Shown here piece by piece: positions 45,051 to 54,457 of a stretch of DNA of 64,000 nt. Origin of the DNA: Ruminiclostridium papyrosolvens C7. Lineage in GTDB: Bacteria > Bacillota > Clostridia > Acetivibrionales > DSM-1351. Numbering within the stretch: the stretch's first letter is position 1; each line of letters opens with the position of its first letter. The position numbers and the translations under genes were made by a program. The stretch is from contig NZ_ATAY01000094.1 of assembly GCF_000421965.1 (NCBI RefSeq), positions 62,001 to 126,000 on the forward strand. The letters are read 5' to 3'. The notes below the pieces were generated by a model, which worked only from the letters and a program-made list of their open reading frames with translations, was not told where the DNA came from and did no database searches.

Positions 45051-45077
45051 AAAGCCGGCATATAAAATGCCGGCTTT
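45051..45077. terminator. Bidirectional terminator between tyrA and rex
   Basis: AAAGCCGGCAT pairs perfectly with ATGCCGGCTTT around a 5-base loop. It serves the convergent tyrA and rex genes. Confidence 0.85.
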
Positions 45078-45081
45078 CTTA

Positions 45082-45720
45082 TTATTCTCTTTCAAACTTG
45101 TCATTGAGTTTATATCCAAGCACCATAAGGCTGTCACTCAGATGTACGTTTTCCACTATTACATCGTATGGTATTTTTAAATCCATAGGTGAGAAGTTCC
45201 ACAATCCCTTTACCCCCAACCGGGCAACTCTGTCAGCAACGGTGGCTGTCTCCCTGTACGGAACACAAAGCATTGCAATATCAACGGGGTTATGTAGTAT
45301 AAACTCCTCGAGTAAATCAAGATTCATAACCTCAAGATTTTTGAGTTTTTTACCTATTACTTCAGGATTAACATCAAAAATTCCGATTACTTTGAATCCT
45401 CTTTTTATAAAGTTTTCATAATTGGATAATGCTTGTCCCATATTTCCGGCACCAATTATAATACAATAAAATGTCTTGTTAATACCCAATATGTTACCTA
45501 TCTCATTATATAAAGACTCTACATTATATCCATATCCCTGCTGTCCGAAACCGCCAAAGCAATTTAAGTCCTGTCTTATCTGGGAAGCAGTTATTCCCAT
45601 ACGGCTACTTAGCTCTTTAGAAGACACTCTCTTAATACCAAGTTCAAGTAAATAATTCAAGTATCTATGATAACGGGGAAGTCTTTTTATTACAGCCATG
45701 GAAATTTTCTTTGAAGCCAT
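45082..45720 (-). CDS. rex: Redox-sensing transcriptional repressor Rex
   Basis: About 212 residues from ATG 45720, after GAGGTGAAG. A winged helix (RVSSKELSSRMGITASQIRQ then DLNCFGGFGQQGYGY) is followed by a Rossmann NAD(H) domain with CIIIGAGNMGQALSNY and the C-terminal swapped helix. Rex reads the NADH/NAD+ ratio and represses fermentation and respiration genes in Gram-positive bacteria. It is transcribed divergently from the csaB fusion; a 190-bp AT-rich spacer separates them. I see no clear TTGTTAA...TTAACAA operator there, so self-control cannot be claimed. Confidence 0.94.
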   Translation of the reverse strand: MASKKISMAVIKRLPRYHRYLNYLLELGIKRVSSKELSSRMGITASQIRQDLNCFGGFGQQGYGYNVESLYNEIGNILGINKTFYCIIIGAGNMGQALSNYENFIKRGFKVIGIFDVNPEVIGKKLKNLEVMNLDLLEEFILHNPVDIAMLCVPYRETATVADRVARLGVKGLWNFSPMDLKIPYDVIVENVHLSDSLMVLGYKLNDKFERE

Positions 45721-45945
45721 TAAAATCTTCACCTCATAATTATTAGTGTTCGTATTATATCATCTTTGTTATTTTATTGTCAATATCAAGCCTCTACTGA
45801 CTAATGCTACATCTCCTAGTTTTATTTTAACATTGTTATTACGGTTTTATACTTGTTGATTAGAAAATAGGTTAGTGTCACACTGTTAATTGTGATAAAA
45901 TAGTACTTGTGTCATTTACAAAAGATTTTTAAAGGAGAAATTTTA

Positions 45946-48183
45946 ATGAAGGTTTTGCACTTAATCGGCGGAGGGGATGTTGGAGGCGCTAAAGTACATG
46001 TCCTGTCACTTGTAAAGGAGCTTACTTCCCATATAGATGTTACTCTTCTTAGTCTCAGACCGGGAGCCTTTGCAGATGAAGCCCGTGCAATGGGAATAAA
46101 CGTAAAAGTTATAAAGTCCTCTAATATAATTACAGATATACGCAACGCAATACAGTTTGTAAAAAAGAATAACTTTGATATTATTCATTCACATGGTGCC
46201 AAGGCAAATATTTTTGCCTACGCTATTAAAAAAGCCTGCCATATACCGGTAATAACAACAATGCACAGCGACTATAAACTTGATTATCTCCAAAGTCTGC
46301 CTAAAAGGCTTTCTATAGGGTTATTCAATTCATGGGTGCTTCACAGTCTGGATTATTATATTGTCGTTACCTCTGCTTTCAGAAAAATGCTTATAGACAG
46401 AGGCTTTGACACAAACTCAATATATACAATTCTTAACGGAATAGATTTTGATAAAAAGCTCAATGACTATTCCAGAGAAGAATTTGCTTTAAAATACGGA
46501 ATTCAATTGAATAAAAACGATATACTTGTGGGAATCGCAGCAAGATTGACCCCTGTCAAGGGCATAAGTACTCTTTTAGAGGCAGCAAAGCTGGTTGTTG
46601 AGAAAAATCCTAATGTAAAATTCCTTATAGGCGGAGATGGAGAAGATTATAAGTCTCTTACAGCACGATGCCATCAACTGGGTTTGGAAAACAATGTATT
46701 TTTCCTTGGTTGGCTCAATGACCCCTACGAATTAATGAGTATCATTGACATAAGTGTATTAACCTCTATAAGCGAGGGTTTTCCATATTCCATTTTAGAA
46801 GGTGCCCGCTTTTCCAAGGCTACTGTCAGCAGCAGAGTTGGGGGAATTCCAGACCTTATAGATTCCTCGGTAAACGGTTACCTTTTTGAACCCCTTGATT
46901 ATAGCACTCTTGCCGAATATCTTCTGGAACTGTCATTAGACCATGAAAAACGGATAGAATTCGGAAAAAGAATTTACGAAAAGGCCTACAAGAACTTCTC
47001 TCTGGATGCCATGTGCAAAACTCAGCTTGAAATCTATACAGAAATACAAAGGGATGTTTTAAACAAAGCAAAAGGTAACAAGTATGATGTAATAGTATCC
47101 GGATACTATGGCTTTGGTAATATCGGGGATGATGCAATGCTCAGGTCTATTGTAGACAATTTAAAGGAACAAAAACCCGGCATATCCATACTTGCACTAT
47201 CAAGAAATCCTCTGGAAACCGCCCGCAATTACGGTGTCAGCGCCATAAACAGGAAAAATATATTCAAGGTTTATTCATCAATGAAGAAGGCCAAGCTTTT
47301 TGTATACGGCGGAGGTAATATAATTCAGGATAGTACAAGCTCACGCTCCCTGATGTTTTATCTCGGAACAGCATGGCTTGCAAAAAAGCTAAAGTTAAAA
47401 ATAATGTTTTACGCAAATGGGATTGGCCCAATAAATAAATCAGGTAATACAGAACATTCCCGTAAGATATTGAATATGGCCGATGTAATTACCGTAAGAG
47501 AAAGATTTTCCTTAAACGAACTTAAAAAAATGGGTATTTCCGGGCCTAAAATTGCTTTGACAGCCGATGCTGCTTTTGCCGTCAATATTAACCCTGATGA
47601 GCTTAATGACAGCCGCAATTTATCAGGTTTGTCCCCTGATAAAAAATATGCGGGTTTCTCAGTACGAAGATGTCCCGGTTTTGAAGAACAGCAGCATGTG
47701 AAATACGAACAGGCTATTGCAGAAGCCGCAGATTACGTTTTTAATAAATATGGTCTGGAACCTGTATTCATCCCAATGGAATACAATGTTGACATTAATA
47801 CTATTAAAAACATAATTTCTAAAATGAAAACTAAAAACTATATTATAAGCAATAATCACAATGTTGTGGAAACATTCTCCGTAATACATAAAATGGATAT
47901 CATGGTGTCCATGAGGCTTCACGCTTTAATTTTTGCGGCTTATTTGAAAGTCCCCTTTATGGGAATCAGTTATCAGCCAAAGGTCGACGGTTTTTTAGAG
48001 TATATTAATCAACCATCTGCCGGAAATGTTAAGGAAATCACTTTTGAACGTTTGCGCTCGAAAATTGATAATGTCATGCAGAATCGTGAGCCGATTAAGG
48101 CTGTTTTGGAAAGCTCCGTGGAAGGTCTTATAAGTAAAGCCCGTGAGAACTCACACTACGCAATTGAATTAATATCTGATTAA
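45946..48183 (+). CDS. csaB: Glycosyltransferase-CsaB (polysaccharide pyruvyl transferase) fusion
   Basis: About 745 residues from ATG 45946 with AAGGAG upstream. Residues 1-380 are a GT4 glycosyltransferase (LHLIGGGDVGGAKVHVLSL, VGIAARLTPVKG, the EGFPYSILEG nucleotide-sugar box). Residues 385-745 are CsaB: VIVSGYYGFGNIGDDAMLRS, FVYGGGNIIQD, and MVSMRLHALIFAAYLKVPF near the end. CsaB pyruvylates secondary cell-wall polymer so that SLH-domain proteins can bind. Fusing it to a glycosyltransferase suggests one protein builds and pyruvylates the acceptor sugar. Surface anchoring by SLH proteins, including cellulosome-linked ones, is the expected output; that link is inferred. Confidence 0.88.
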   Translation: MKVLHLIGGGDVGGAKVHVLSLVKELTSHIDVTLLSLRPGAFADEARAMGINVKVIKSSNIITDIRNAIQFVKKNNFDIIHSHGAKANIFAYAIKKACHIPVITTMHSDYKLDYLQSLPKRLSIGLFNSWVLHSLDYYIVVTSAFRKMLIDRGFDTNSIYTILNGIDFDKKLNDYSREEFALKYGIQLNKNDILVGIAARLTPVKGISTLLEAAKLVVEKNPNVKFLIGGDGEDYKSLTARCHQLGLENNVFFLGWLNDPYELMSIIDISVLTSISEGFPYSILEGARFSKATVSSRVGGIPDLIDSSVNGYLFEPLDYSTLAEYLLELSLDHEKRIEFGKRIYEKAYKNFSLDAMCKTQLEIYTEIQRDVLNKAKGNKYDVIVSGYYGFGNIGDDAMLRSIVDNLKEQKPGISILALSRNPLETARNYGVSAINRKNIFKVYSSMKKAKLFVYGGGNIIQDSTSSRSLMFYLGTAWLAKKLKLKIMFYANGIGPINKSGNTEHSRKILNMADVITVRERFSLNELKKMGISGPKIALTADAAFAVNINPDELNDSRNLSGLSPDKKYAGFSVRRCPGFEEQQHVKYEQAIAEAADYVFNKYGLEPVFIPMEYNVDINTIKNIISKMKTKNYIISNNHNVVETFSVIHKMDIMVSMRLHALIFAAYLKVPFMGISYQPKVDGFLEYINQPSAGNVKEITFERLRSKIDNVMQNREPIKAVLESSVEGLISKARENSHYAIELISD

Positions 48184-48193
48184 GAAGATACTT

Positions 48194-48229
48194 AAAAACA
48201 CGCAGTTCAAATTGGCTGCGTGTTTTTTT
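48194..48229. terminator. Terminator between csaB and the ABC-F gene
   Basis: AAAAACACGCAG pairs with CTGCGTGTTTTTTT around a 10-base loop. It serves the convergent genes. Confidence 0.85.
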
Positions 48230-48237
48230 AATGATTT

Positions 48238-50142
48238 TTATGCTTCCAGCTGCTCTGTAACCTCAGACCAAACTTCATACAACTCTTCAAGCTTATGCTG
48301 GGCCTGTTGCTGTTCCTCATTCAATTCCAGCAGCTTCTCATGGTCGGTGGCAAACCTGACCATCTCTTCTTCTAACTCTTTCAAACGGGTTTCAGTTTTC
48401 TCAATAGTCTTTTCAGTGTCGGAAAGCTGTTTTTCAAGCTTACGTATTCTGCTGCGCTCCTCTTTTGTCGCAATGTGGCTCTGTTTTGCCTCTGAAAGTA
48501 CAGGCTGCTCCTTTCGTACCGAAGCAACATTCTTTTTGTAATGTTCGGTAAAATAAGTATAGTTTCCAAAACAGTCTATTGCAGGAGTTGTCCCTATATC
48601 AATAATTCTGGTGGCCAGTTTGTCTATAAAGTATCTGTCATGTGAAACAACCAAAAGAGTTCCCTCATAGCTACTTAGGGCATCCTCAAGAATTTCCCTC
48701 GAATTTATATCCAGGTGGTTTGTAGGTTCATCAAGGATTATAAAGTTGGAATCCGAGAAAATCAACTTGAGCATTGCAACCCTGCTCTTTTCACCGCCGC
48801 TTAGAACGGATATCTTCTTGAATACATCTTCACCTGTGAACAGAAACGCACCCAATGCCGTTCTGACCTCTGACTGAATAAGCTTCTGGTCTACTCTCCA
48901 CACCTCATCGAGAACAGTATTGTTTTCGTTCAAATCAGACATTTCCTGATCGTAATAGCCAAGGTTGACCTTTGCCCCATAGTTGTATCTGCCGGAGGAT
49001 GCCTTAAGCCTTCCTGCCAGTATTTTTAAAAGTGTTGATTTTCCGCACCCGTTAGGCCCGAGCAGGAATACCCTTTCAGCTTTTTTTACTTTAAAGCTGA
49101 CATTTTTAAAAAGCTCCTTATTGTCAAATGACTTTGAAACATCCTCTACATCCAGAACATCATTACCGCTTGCAATTGTCTGTCTGAATTTTATCCTGAT
49201 AGTAGATGGCAAGTCGCTGGGCTTTTCTATCTTTTCCATCCTGTCCAGCGCCTTCTGACGGCTTTCGGCAGCAATTATATTTCTTTCCCTGTTCCACCTT
49301 CTCTGCTGCTCTATATAGGCTTCCTGACGGGCTATTTCCTTTTGCTGCTGTATATAGTGCTTCTCTTGAATCTCACGGTTTACTGCCTTTTGCTTTACGT
49401 AATTTGAGTAATTGCAATTGTAAACTGTGCTTGTACAGTTTTCTATCTCAATTGTCCGGCTTGTTACAGAATCCAGAAAATAACGGTCATGGGATATTAT
49501 AAAAAGACATTTTTTATAGCTTTTAAGATAATCCTCCAACCACTCTACCGCTGCTATATCCAGATGGTTTGTAGGTTCGTCCAGCATAAGTATGTCCGGT
49601 TCCTCCAAAAGTACCTTTGCTAGAGCAAGCCTTGTTTTCTGACCTCCGCTTAAAATGCTTATCTTACAATCAAACTCATGTTCTTCAAAGCCAAGTCCTC
49701 GCAGCACACCCCTTATACGACTGTTGTACTCAAAGCCTCCCATATATGAAAAGCGTTCAGTCAGACGACTGTATTCCTTCATAAGTGATTCCAGCTTTTC
49801 CTGATCCGTAGTAGAACTTATTTCCTTTTCCACCCTGTTGATTGACTTTTCCATTTCAACCAACTCCCTGAAAACATCACGAAGTTCATCCCATAGCGTA
49901 TTTTCTGAGTTTAACGCGGAGTTCTGCTTTAAATAGCTTACATTAAGATCTTTTGAAATAAATATTTCTCCGTTTTCCTGCTGCAGTTCACCGATTATAA
50001 GCTTGAACAAGGTAGACTTTCCGGCACCGTTGACACCGACCAGCCCTACCTTGTCATTTTCCTGTAGACTAAAGGAAACATTATTTAAAATGGTTTCTGT
50101 ACCATATGAAAAATCAACATTATTACAGTTTAGTACTATCAC
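48238..50142 (-). CDS. ABC-F subfamily ATPase (ribosome-associated)
   Basis: 634 residues from a GTG at 50142, 8 bases after GGAGA. Two ABC modules: VGLVGVNGAGKSTLFK with SILSGGQKTRLALAKVLLEE and LMLDEPTNHLD, then LLGPNGCGKSTLLK with LSGGEKSRVAMLKL and IILDEPTNHLD. A charged linker (RQEAYIEQQRRWNRERN onward) and a C-terminal coiled coil (KLEKQLSDTEKTIEKTETRL) are present; there are no membrane segments. ABC-F proteins act on the ribosome in translation or antibiotic protection. It looks closest to the housekeeping YdiF/YfmR-like branch, though Vga/Lsa-like resistance cannot be ruled out by eye. Confidence 0.9.
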   Translation of the reverse strand: MIVLNCNNVDFSYGTETILNNVSFSLQENDKVGLVGVNGAGKSTLFKLIIGELQQENGEIFISKDLNVSYLKQNSALNSENTLWDELRDVFRELVEMEKSINRVEKEISSTTDQEKLESLMKEYSRLTERFSYMGGFEYNSRIRGVLRGLGFEEHEFDCKISILSGGQKTRLALAKVLLEEPDILMLDEPTNHLDIAAVEWLEDYLKSYKKCLFIISHDRYFLDSVTSRTIEIENCTSTVYNCNYSNYVKQKAVNREIQEKHYIQQQKEIARQEAYIEQQRRWNRERNIIAAESRQKALDRMEKIEKPSDLPSTIRIKFRQTIASGNDVLDVEDVSKSFDNKELFKNVSFKVKKAERVFLLGPNGCGKSTLLKILAGRLKASSGRYNYGAKVNLGYYDQEMSDLNENNTVLDEVWRVDQKLIQSEVRTALGAFLFTGEDVFKKISVLSGGEKSRVAMLKLIFSDSNFIILDEPTNHLDINSREILEDALSSYEGTLLVVSHDRYFIDKLATRIIDIGTTPAIDCFGNYTYFTEHYKKNVASVRKEQPVLSEAKQSHIATKEERSRIRKLEKQLSDTEKTIEKTETRLKELEEEMVRFATDHEKLLELNEEQQQAQHKLEELYEVWSEVTEQLEA

Positions 50143-50244
50143 CGTAGTTCTCCATTTGCTAGTATTTTGTATTACTGAGTTTTTATTTATTATAACAAAC
50201 TATACCCCTATAAGGATAGTCTTTTTAGTTTGTCCGTTTACAGC

Positions 50245-50283
50245 AAAAAAGCCGGGTTATGTTATTAACAACACAATCCCGGC
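50245..50283 (-). terminator. Terminator after the first FabH-like gene
   Basis: GCCGGG...CCCGGC with matching TGTTATTAA/TTAACA inside. On the minus strand it is followed by TTTTTT. Confidence 0.75.
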
Positions 50284-50300
50284 ATATATCGGGTAAATAT

Positions 50301-51299
50301 TTAGAATTTATAAAGAAGTGCACCCATTGTATATCCGGAACCCACGGAACAGAGTATGGCATATGAGCCCTCAACTATTTTGTTGGTCTTTTTTGCCTCA
50401 TTAAGCGCAAGTATTGGGCTTGTCGGTCCCGTGTAGCCGTATTTATTTCCTACATAAATTATTCTCTCTTCCATTACATTAAGTTTTTCTATAGTAGCCA
50501 TAATATCGGCCTTGGAAAACTGAGAGAATAAATAAAGTGATACGTCCTCAGGTGTGAGACTATTTTTATCCAGCAGATTATAAATTAATTTACACCAGTT
50601 ATCGGACAAGAAGCTAAAATCAAACTGATTCCATTCCATCATTTTCATTCTTGTATCCACAGAATTGTCAGTAATTCTTGAGAAGCCACAAGCCGGATTT
50701 TTTATAGTCCAGTTATAGCTACAATCCGTGTAAAACCCTGAATCAATTACTCCACTTCTGTTCCTATCAGGAATTTTCTGTAGTACTACGGCAGCTGATG
50801 CATCGGCCGTTGAAGGATACACAACTATATCGTCTTCCCTTGCAAACGGGGTTATCATGCAGCTGGAAACCAATAAAACATTATTTATATCTTTATTCTT
50901 AATATATGAGTCTATTATATCTAATGCTGAAATCATACTTATACAGTTTGAATTCATATCAAATACAATATTTGCCCGTGAGTTAAGTTTACTACTTATC
51001 ATCAGCGCATTGGACGGTGATACATACTCCGGAAAATCCGATGCAAACACTATCATATCAATATCATTGATATCAATATTTGCATCAGCAATAGCCTTTT
51101 TAGACGCTTCCAACGCCATGGTTACAGAATTCTCATTTCCAAATTTTTTAGCCTTAAACCTCCTTTCTCTACCTAAGTGTTTCAATAGGGGCCTTGGGTC
51201 CTTATTCATTTTTTTAAAGTGTTCGACAAAATATTTGTTGTCGATTTCGTTTTTTGGGTGGTAAGTACCCACTCCCACAATTTTAAGATTGCAAAACAT
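50301..51299 (-). CDS. FabH-like (KAS III fold) enzyme, copy 1, altered active site
   Basis: 332 residues, ATG 51299 after AGGAGGAATTCTG. The thiolase fold is clear: FDMNSNCISMISALD with the nucleophile Cys119, GYTGPTSPILALNEA, and the C-terminal CSVGSGYTMGALLYKF glycine loop. Aligned to E. coli FabH, His244 of the HQAN motif falls on Ser259 (LFSQFSKADI) and Asn274 of the HGNTS motif falls on Tyr289 (KYGYTGPTS). Both changes recur in copy 2. The decarboxylating His/Asn pair is thus missing, and the protein may transfer acyl groups without decarboxylation or serve a special condensation. Two residues short of copy 2's longer frame, it equals it from the ATG. It faces a six-TM receptor gene, suggesting a signalling role (inference). 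Confidence 0.88.
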   Translation of the reverse strand: MFCNLKIVGVGTYHPKNEIDNKYFVEHFKKMNKDPRPLLKHLGRERRFKAKKFGNENSVTMALEASKKAIADANIDINDIDMIVFASDFPEYVSPSNALMISSKLNSRANIVFDMNSNCISMISALDIIDSYIKNKDINNVLLVSSCMITPFAREDDIVVYPSTADASAAVVLQKIPDRNRSGVIDSGFYTDCSYNWTIKNPACGFSRITDNSVDTRMKMMEWNQFDFSFLSDNWCKLIYNLLDKNSLTPEDVSLYLFSQFSKADIMATIEKLNVMEERIIYVGNKYGYTGPTSPILALNEAKKTNKIVEGSYAILCSVGSGYTMGALLYKF

Positions 51300-51557
51300 C
51301 AGAATTCCTCCTAATTTTTATATTTTTGTATATTTTTTTGTATTTTGCGCCATTTATTTACTTAATTATATAATAACTGACATTTTTCCAAAAATCAATA
51401 TGTTTTAACATATTTTACAGAAAATGTAACAATTATGTTGAACAATGTTTACTTAAAGGATATAATATTAACTATAAATTTTTTTTTAGCCTTACCGCAC
51501 TAAATCTTTCTGCTTTTTGTTTTTCAACTTTGTAAACATTGGTTTGGGGGTAGATTA
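51300..51557. promoter_or_regulatory. Divergent promoter region of module 1 (FabH-like/receptor)
   Basis: On the plus strand TTGAAC (51438-51443), 17-bp spacer and TATAAT (51461-51466) form a near-consensus sigma-A promoter for the receptor. AAAGGATATAATAT is shared exactly with module 2. A CATATTGATTT(T/A)TG segment upstream of the minus-strand gene, also shared with module 2, probably belongs to the FabH-like promoter. The transcripts of the two genes therefore start close together. Confidence 0.6.
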
Positions 51558-53042
51558 ATGAACATGCTTAGTCGTTTGGTAGAAGAACAGCTGCATCAGA
51601 AAAATAAGATTGTGCTGCTGTGTTTGCTCGCTTCAATTTCATTAAGAGTGGCTGTGGATTCCATTTTTAAAATGCCTCTTGATGACATCTTGATTTTAGC
51701 TATTGTAGGATATGCCTTATGTGCTATCGGTGCTGTGTTCTCGTTTAAGAAATTATATCCGAAAGCAATTATGTATTACTTTACAATTACTATGGGAACC
51801 ATCAGTTTTATCATGATCAGTAATAATCCAAGTCTTACTACATATCTTACAGTTTTTCTAGCTATTGTCATTGTAAGTATTTATAGCGATATCAGGCCTG
51901 TACTCGTTTGTTCCGTAATCGGTTGTTTTCTTACTACTTATTCCTTTTATAACTATAAGCCGGAAATATTTGCAAAAAACACATTTATTGATATGATCTT
52001 TTTTAATTTATACATATTTGTATCAGCTTTTGTTCTATTTTTCCTGAGTTATCTTACAAAGAAATTGTATATTCAGTTGGAGAATACCGCTGTAAACGCT
52101 ATTTCTTCAAAAGAGAAGGCCGAAGGTCTGTATAACGAGATAAAAGCGGCCAGCCAAAGTCTAGCCCTGATAAGTGGAGACATAAAGGACAGTATAATTT
52201 CCACACAAGAAATATCTGATGGCATTGGTCAGGCTATCACCGTTGTAGCAGAAGAAGCCCAAATGGAAGTAACAAGTATCCATAAAATAAAAGAATTATT
52301 TGAAAACGGTAAAAACAAAATGGTTGTCTCCATGGAAGCGTCCAATGACATGGATTCTGCAGTGAAAAGTGCTGTATCCAACATTGAAAACGGCAGTGAT
52401 TATGTAGATAATTTATCAAAAGAAATGAAGGAAGCTTTAAATACAATGACCTTGGTAGAAAAGCTTGCTACAGACTTAATCGGAAAAAATAAAATTATAA
52501 ATAATATATTAACCTCTGTTAATAATATTTCAAAGCAAACAAACCTGCTTTCGCTAAATGCTTCTATAGAGGCGGCCAGAGCAGGTGATGCCGGAAAAGG
52601 TTTTTCAATTGTAGCTCAGGATGTTAGGAAACTGGCTGAAGAATCAAATATTCTGACACATAAAATAGAAAGCATCTTGAAGGAAATGGAAGAGAATGCA
52701 CTTAATGTCTCGAAAGAGATTGTTAAGGAAAAGAATTACATCGATAACAGTAACTCGATTACTGAGGCAACAAAAGACATTTTTAACAAAATTAAAGATG
52801 AAATCCACTGCATAGAGGAAAAAACCAATCATATTAAAGTGACTTCGTTAAATTTGTACCAGTCCTTTGAATCAACTGACGATGAGGTTAATGCAATAAG
52901 CGATAATACCGAGAAAAATGCTGCTACAGCGGAAGAAGTAACAGCATGTATCAGCGAACAGAATAGCCGTATGAATATTATTGAAGAAAACTATATAAAG
53001 CTCAATTCATTAATAGACGAGCTGAACAATTTCAACGGTTAG
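51558..53042 (+). CDS. Six-transmembrane methyl-accepting signal protein, copy 1
   Basis: 494 residues, GGGGG seven bases ahead of ATG 51558. Six hydrophobic helices fill residues about 17-165 ([58 protein letters not shown] and three more), with very short loops, so there is almost no extracellular domain. No HAMP domain follows; the last helix runs straight into a coiled coil and the chemoreceptor hairpin. The tip is intact: [20 protein letters not shown] then [20 protein letters not shown]. It would read a ligand inside or within the membrane and control CheA. Its divergent partner is the FabH-like gene. Confidence 0.88.
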   Translation: MNMLSRLVEEQLHQKNKIVLLCLLASISLRVAVDSIFKMPLDDILILAIVGYALCAIGAVFSFKKLYPKAIMYYFTITMGTISFIMISNNPSLTTYLTVFLAIVIVSIYSDIRPVLVCSVIGCFLTTYSFYNYKPEIFAKNTFIDMIFFNLYIFVSAFVLFFLSYLTKKLYIQLENTAVNAISSKEKAEGLYNEIKAASQSLALISGDIKDSIISTQEISDGIGQAITVVAEEAQMEVTSIHKIKELFENGKNKMVVSMEASNDMDSAVKSAVSNIENGSDYVDNLSKEMKEALNTMTLVEKLATDLIGKNKIINNILTSVNNISKQTNLLSLNASIEAARAGDAGKGFSIVAQDVRKLAEESNILTHKIESILKEMEENALNVSKEIVKEKNYIDNSNSITEATKDIFNKIKDEIHCIEEKTNHIKVTSLNLYQSFESTDDEVNAISDNTEKNAATAEEVTACISEQNSRMNIIEENYIKLNSLIDELNNFNG

Positions 53043-53062
53043 GAAAAATATAAGAAAAAACT

Positions 53063-53103
53063 AAATGCCGGATTTATGACAAAATCATAAAATCCGGCAT
53101 TTG
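53063..53103. terminator. Terminator between receptor 1 and FabH-like gene 2
   Basis: AAATGCCGGATTT and AAAATCCGGCATTT form a symmetrical hairpin serving both convergent genes. Confidence 0.8.
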
Positions 53104-53119
53104 AATTATGTTATTTATT

Positions 53120-54118
53120 TTAAAACTTATAGAGAAGTGCCCCCATGGTATACCCTGAACCCACAGAACACATTACTGCATATGCACCTTCAACTATTTT
53201 GTTGTTTTCCTTAGCCTCATTAAGGGCCAAAATGGGACTCGTAGGCCCGGTATATCCATATTTATTTCCTACAAAAATTACCTTGTCCTCCCTTACATGT
53301 AATTTTTCAATAGTAGACAATATATCTGCCCTTGAAAACTGTGAAAACAAGTACAGTGACACATCTTCAGGGTTCAGGTTATTGGTTTCAAGGAGACTGC
53401 TTATCAATTTAGTCCAATTTTCGGATAAAAAACTGAAATCAAATTGATTCCATTCCATCATTCTCATTCTCGCTTCAACGGAAGTGTCGGTAATCCGAGA
53501 AAACCCGCATGCTGGGAGCTTTATAGTCCAATTGTAGCTTGAATCAGTAAAGAATTTTGAGTCAATAACGCCGCTCCTGTTTTCATTCTGAATTTTTTGA
53601 AGAACTACCGCCGCAGAAGCATCTGCCGTAGATGGGTAGACAACTATATCGTCTTCTTTTGCAAAAGGGGTTATCATACAACTTGAAACCAATAGAACAT
53701 TTTTAATACTTTTGTTTTGAATATATGAATTTATGATGTCCAGAGCTGATATCATGCTTATACAATTGGAATTCATATCAAAAACAATATTAGCTTTTGA
53801 TTTTAGCATACTACTAATCATTAATGCATTGGTGGGAGATACATATTCCGGGAAATCAGATGCATACACAATCATATCCAGGTCCTCGGCACAAATACCT
53901 GCATCCGATATGGCTTTTTGCGATGCCTCCAAAGCCATTGTTAACGAATTCTCATCTCCGAACTTTTTTGCTTTAAATCTCTTTTCCCTTCCTAAATGGT
54001 TCATTAATGCACTTGGATCTTGATCCATTTTCTTAAAATGATCTACAAAGTATCCATTATCAATCTCTTCTTCGGGGTGGTAAGTTCCCACTCCAATAAT
54101 TTTAAGATTGTTGAACAT
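53120..54118 (-). CDS. FabH-like (KAS III fold) enzyme, copy 2, altered active site
   Basis: 332 residues from ATG 54118, preceded by AAGGAGG; a TTG six bases further upstream is unlikely. It is about three quarters identical to copy 1 by eye and has the same active-site pattern: Cys in FDMNSNCISMIS, Ser in LFSQFSRADILS and Tyr in NKYGYTGPTS. The two copies keep the residues that replace FabH His/Asn, which argues for selection on the altered centre and against random decay. They differ mainly in surface stretches (for example residues 70-80 and 235-250). It is divergent from receptor 2 and repeats the module 1 layout exactly. Confidence 0.88.
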   Translation of the reverse strand: MFNNLKIIGVGTYHPEEEIDNGYFVDHFKKMDQDPSALMNHLGREKRFKAKKFGDENSLTMALEASQKAISDAGICAEDLDMIVYASDFPEYVSPTNALMISSMLKSKANIVFDMNSNCISMISALDIINSYIQNKSIKNVLLVSSCMITPFAKEDDIVVYPSTADASAAVVLQKIQNENRSGVIDSKFFTDSSYNWTIKLPACGFSRITDTSVEARMRMMEWNQFDFSFLSENWTKLISSLLETNNLNPEDVSLYLFSQFSRADILSTIEKLHVREDKVIFVGNKYGYTGPTSPILALNEAKENNKIVEGAYAVMCSVGSGYTMGALLYKF

Positions 54119-54457
54119 TAGCAAATACCTCCTTAAATAGTATATCGAGTTACAATTTAACTAGGATGTAATAATTATGCTAATCATATAGTAATAAACA
54201 ATTTGTCATAAATCAATATGAATTTCTTATAAATTTCGTCAGATAATACTATTAATCTTTATTATGTGATATGTTTTTACGAAAAAATTTGTATATTTTT
54301 GTAATGTTTGTGTTGTATTACTAAAGTTGAAAGGATATAATATGAATTGTAAATTTTATATTTTTCTTAAAATATTGGGTTTACATTTTCTTAAAATTCC
54401 ACTCTTAATGTACAACTTCATAATTATTTATTTTTTTATTCTAGGGGGTAAGTGCTA
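54119..54457. promoter_or_regulatory. Divergent promoter region of module 2 (FabH-like/receptor)
   Basis: TTGTAT (54313-54318), 17-bp spacer and TATAAT (54336-54341) form the receptor promoter, with the same AAAGGATATAATAT core as module 1. A CATATTGATTTATG segment and TTTGTATATTTTT are also shared with module 1. The rest of the 330 bases is AT-rich without a gene. Conservation across the duplication picks out the functional promoter parts. Confidence 0.6.

Noticed and set aside
45721-45945. Rex operator in the rex-csaB spacer
   Set aside because: Only a weak TTGTTAT...TTGTCAA resemblance near 45768-45785; the TTGTTAA/TTAACAA arms are not met.
48238-50142. ABC-F ATPase called as an antibiotic-resistance gene
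   Set aside because: No resistance-specific linker can be recognised by eye and the context is housekeeping.
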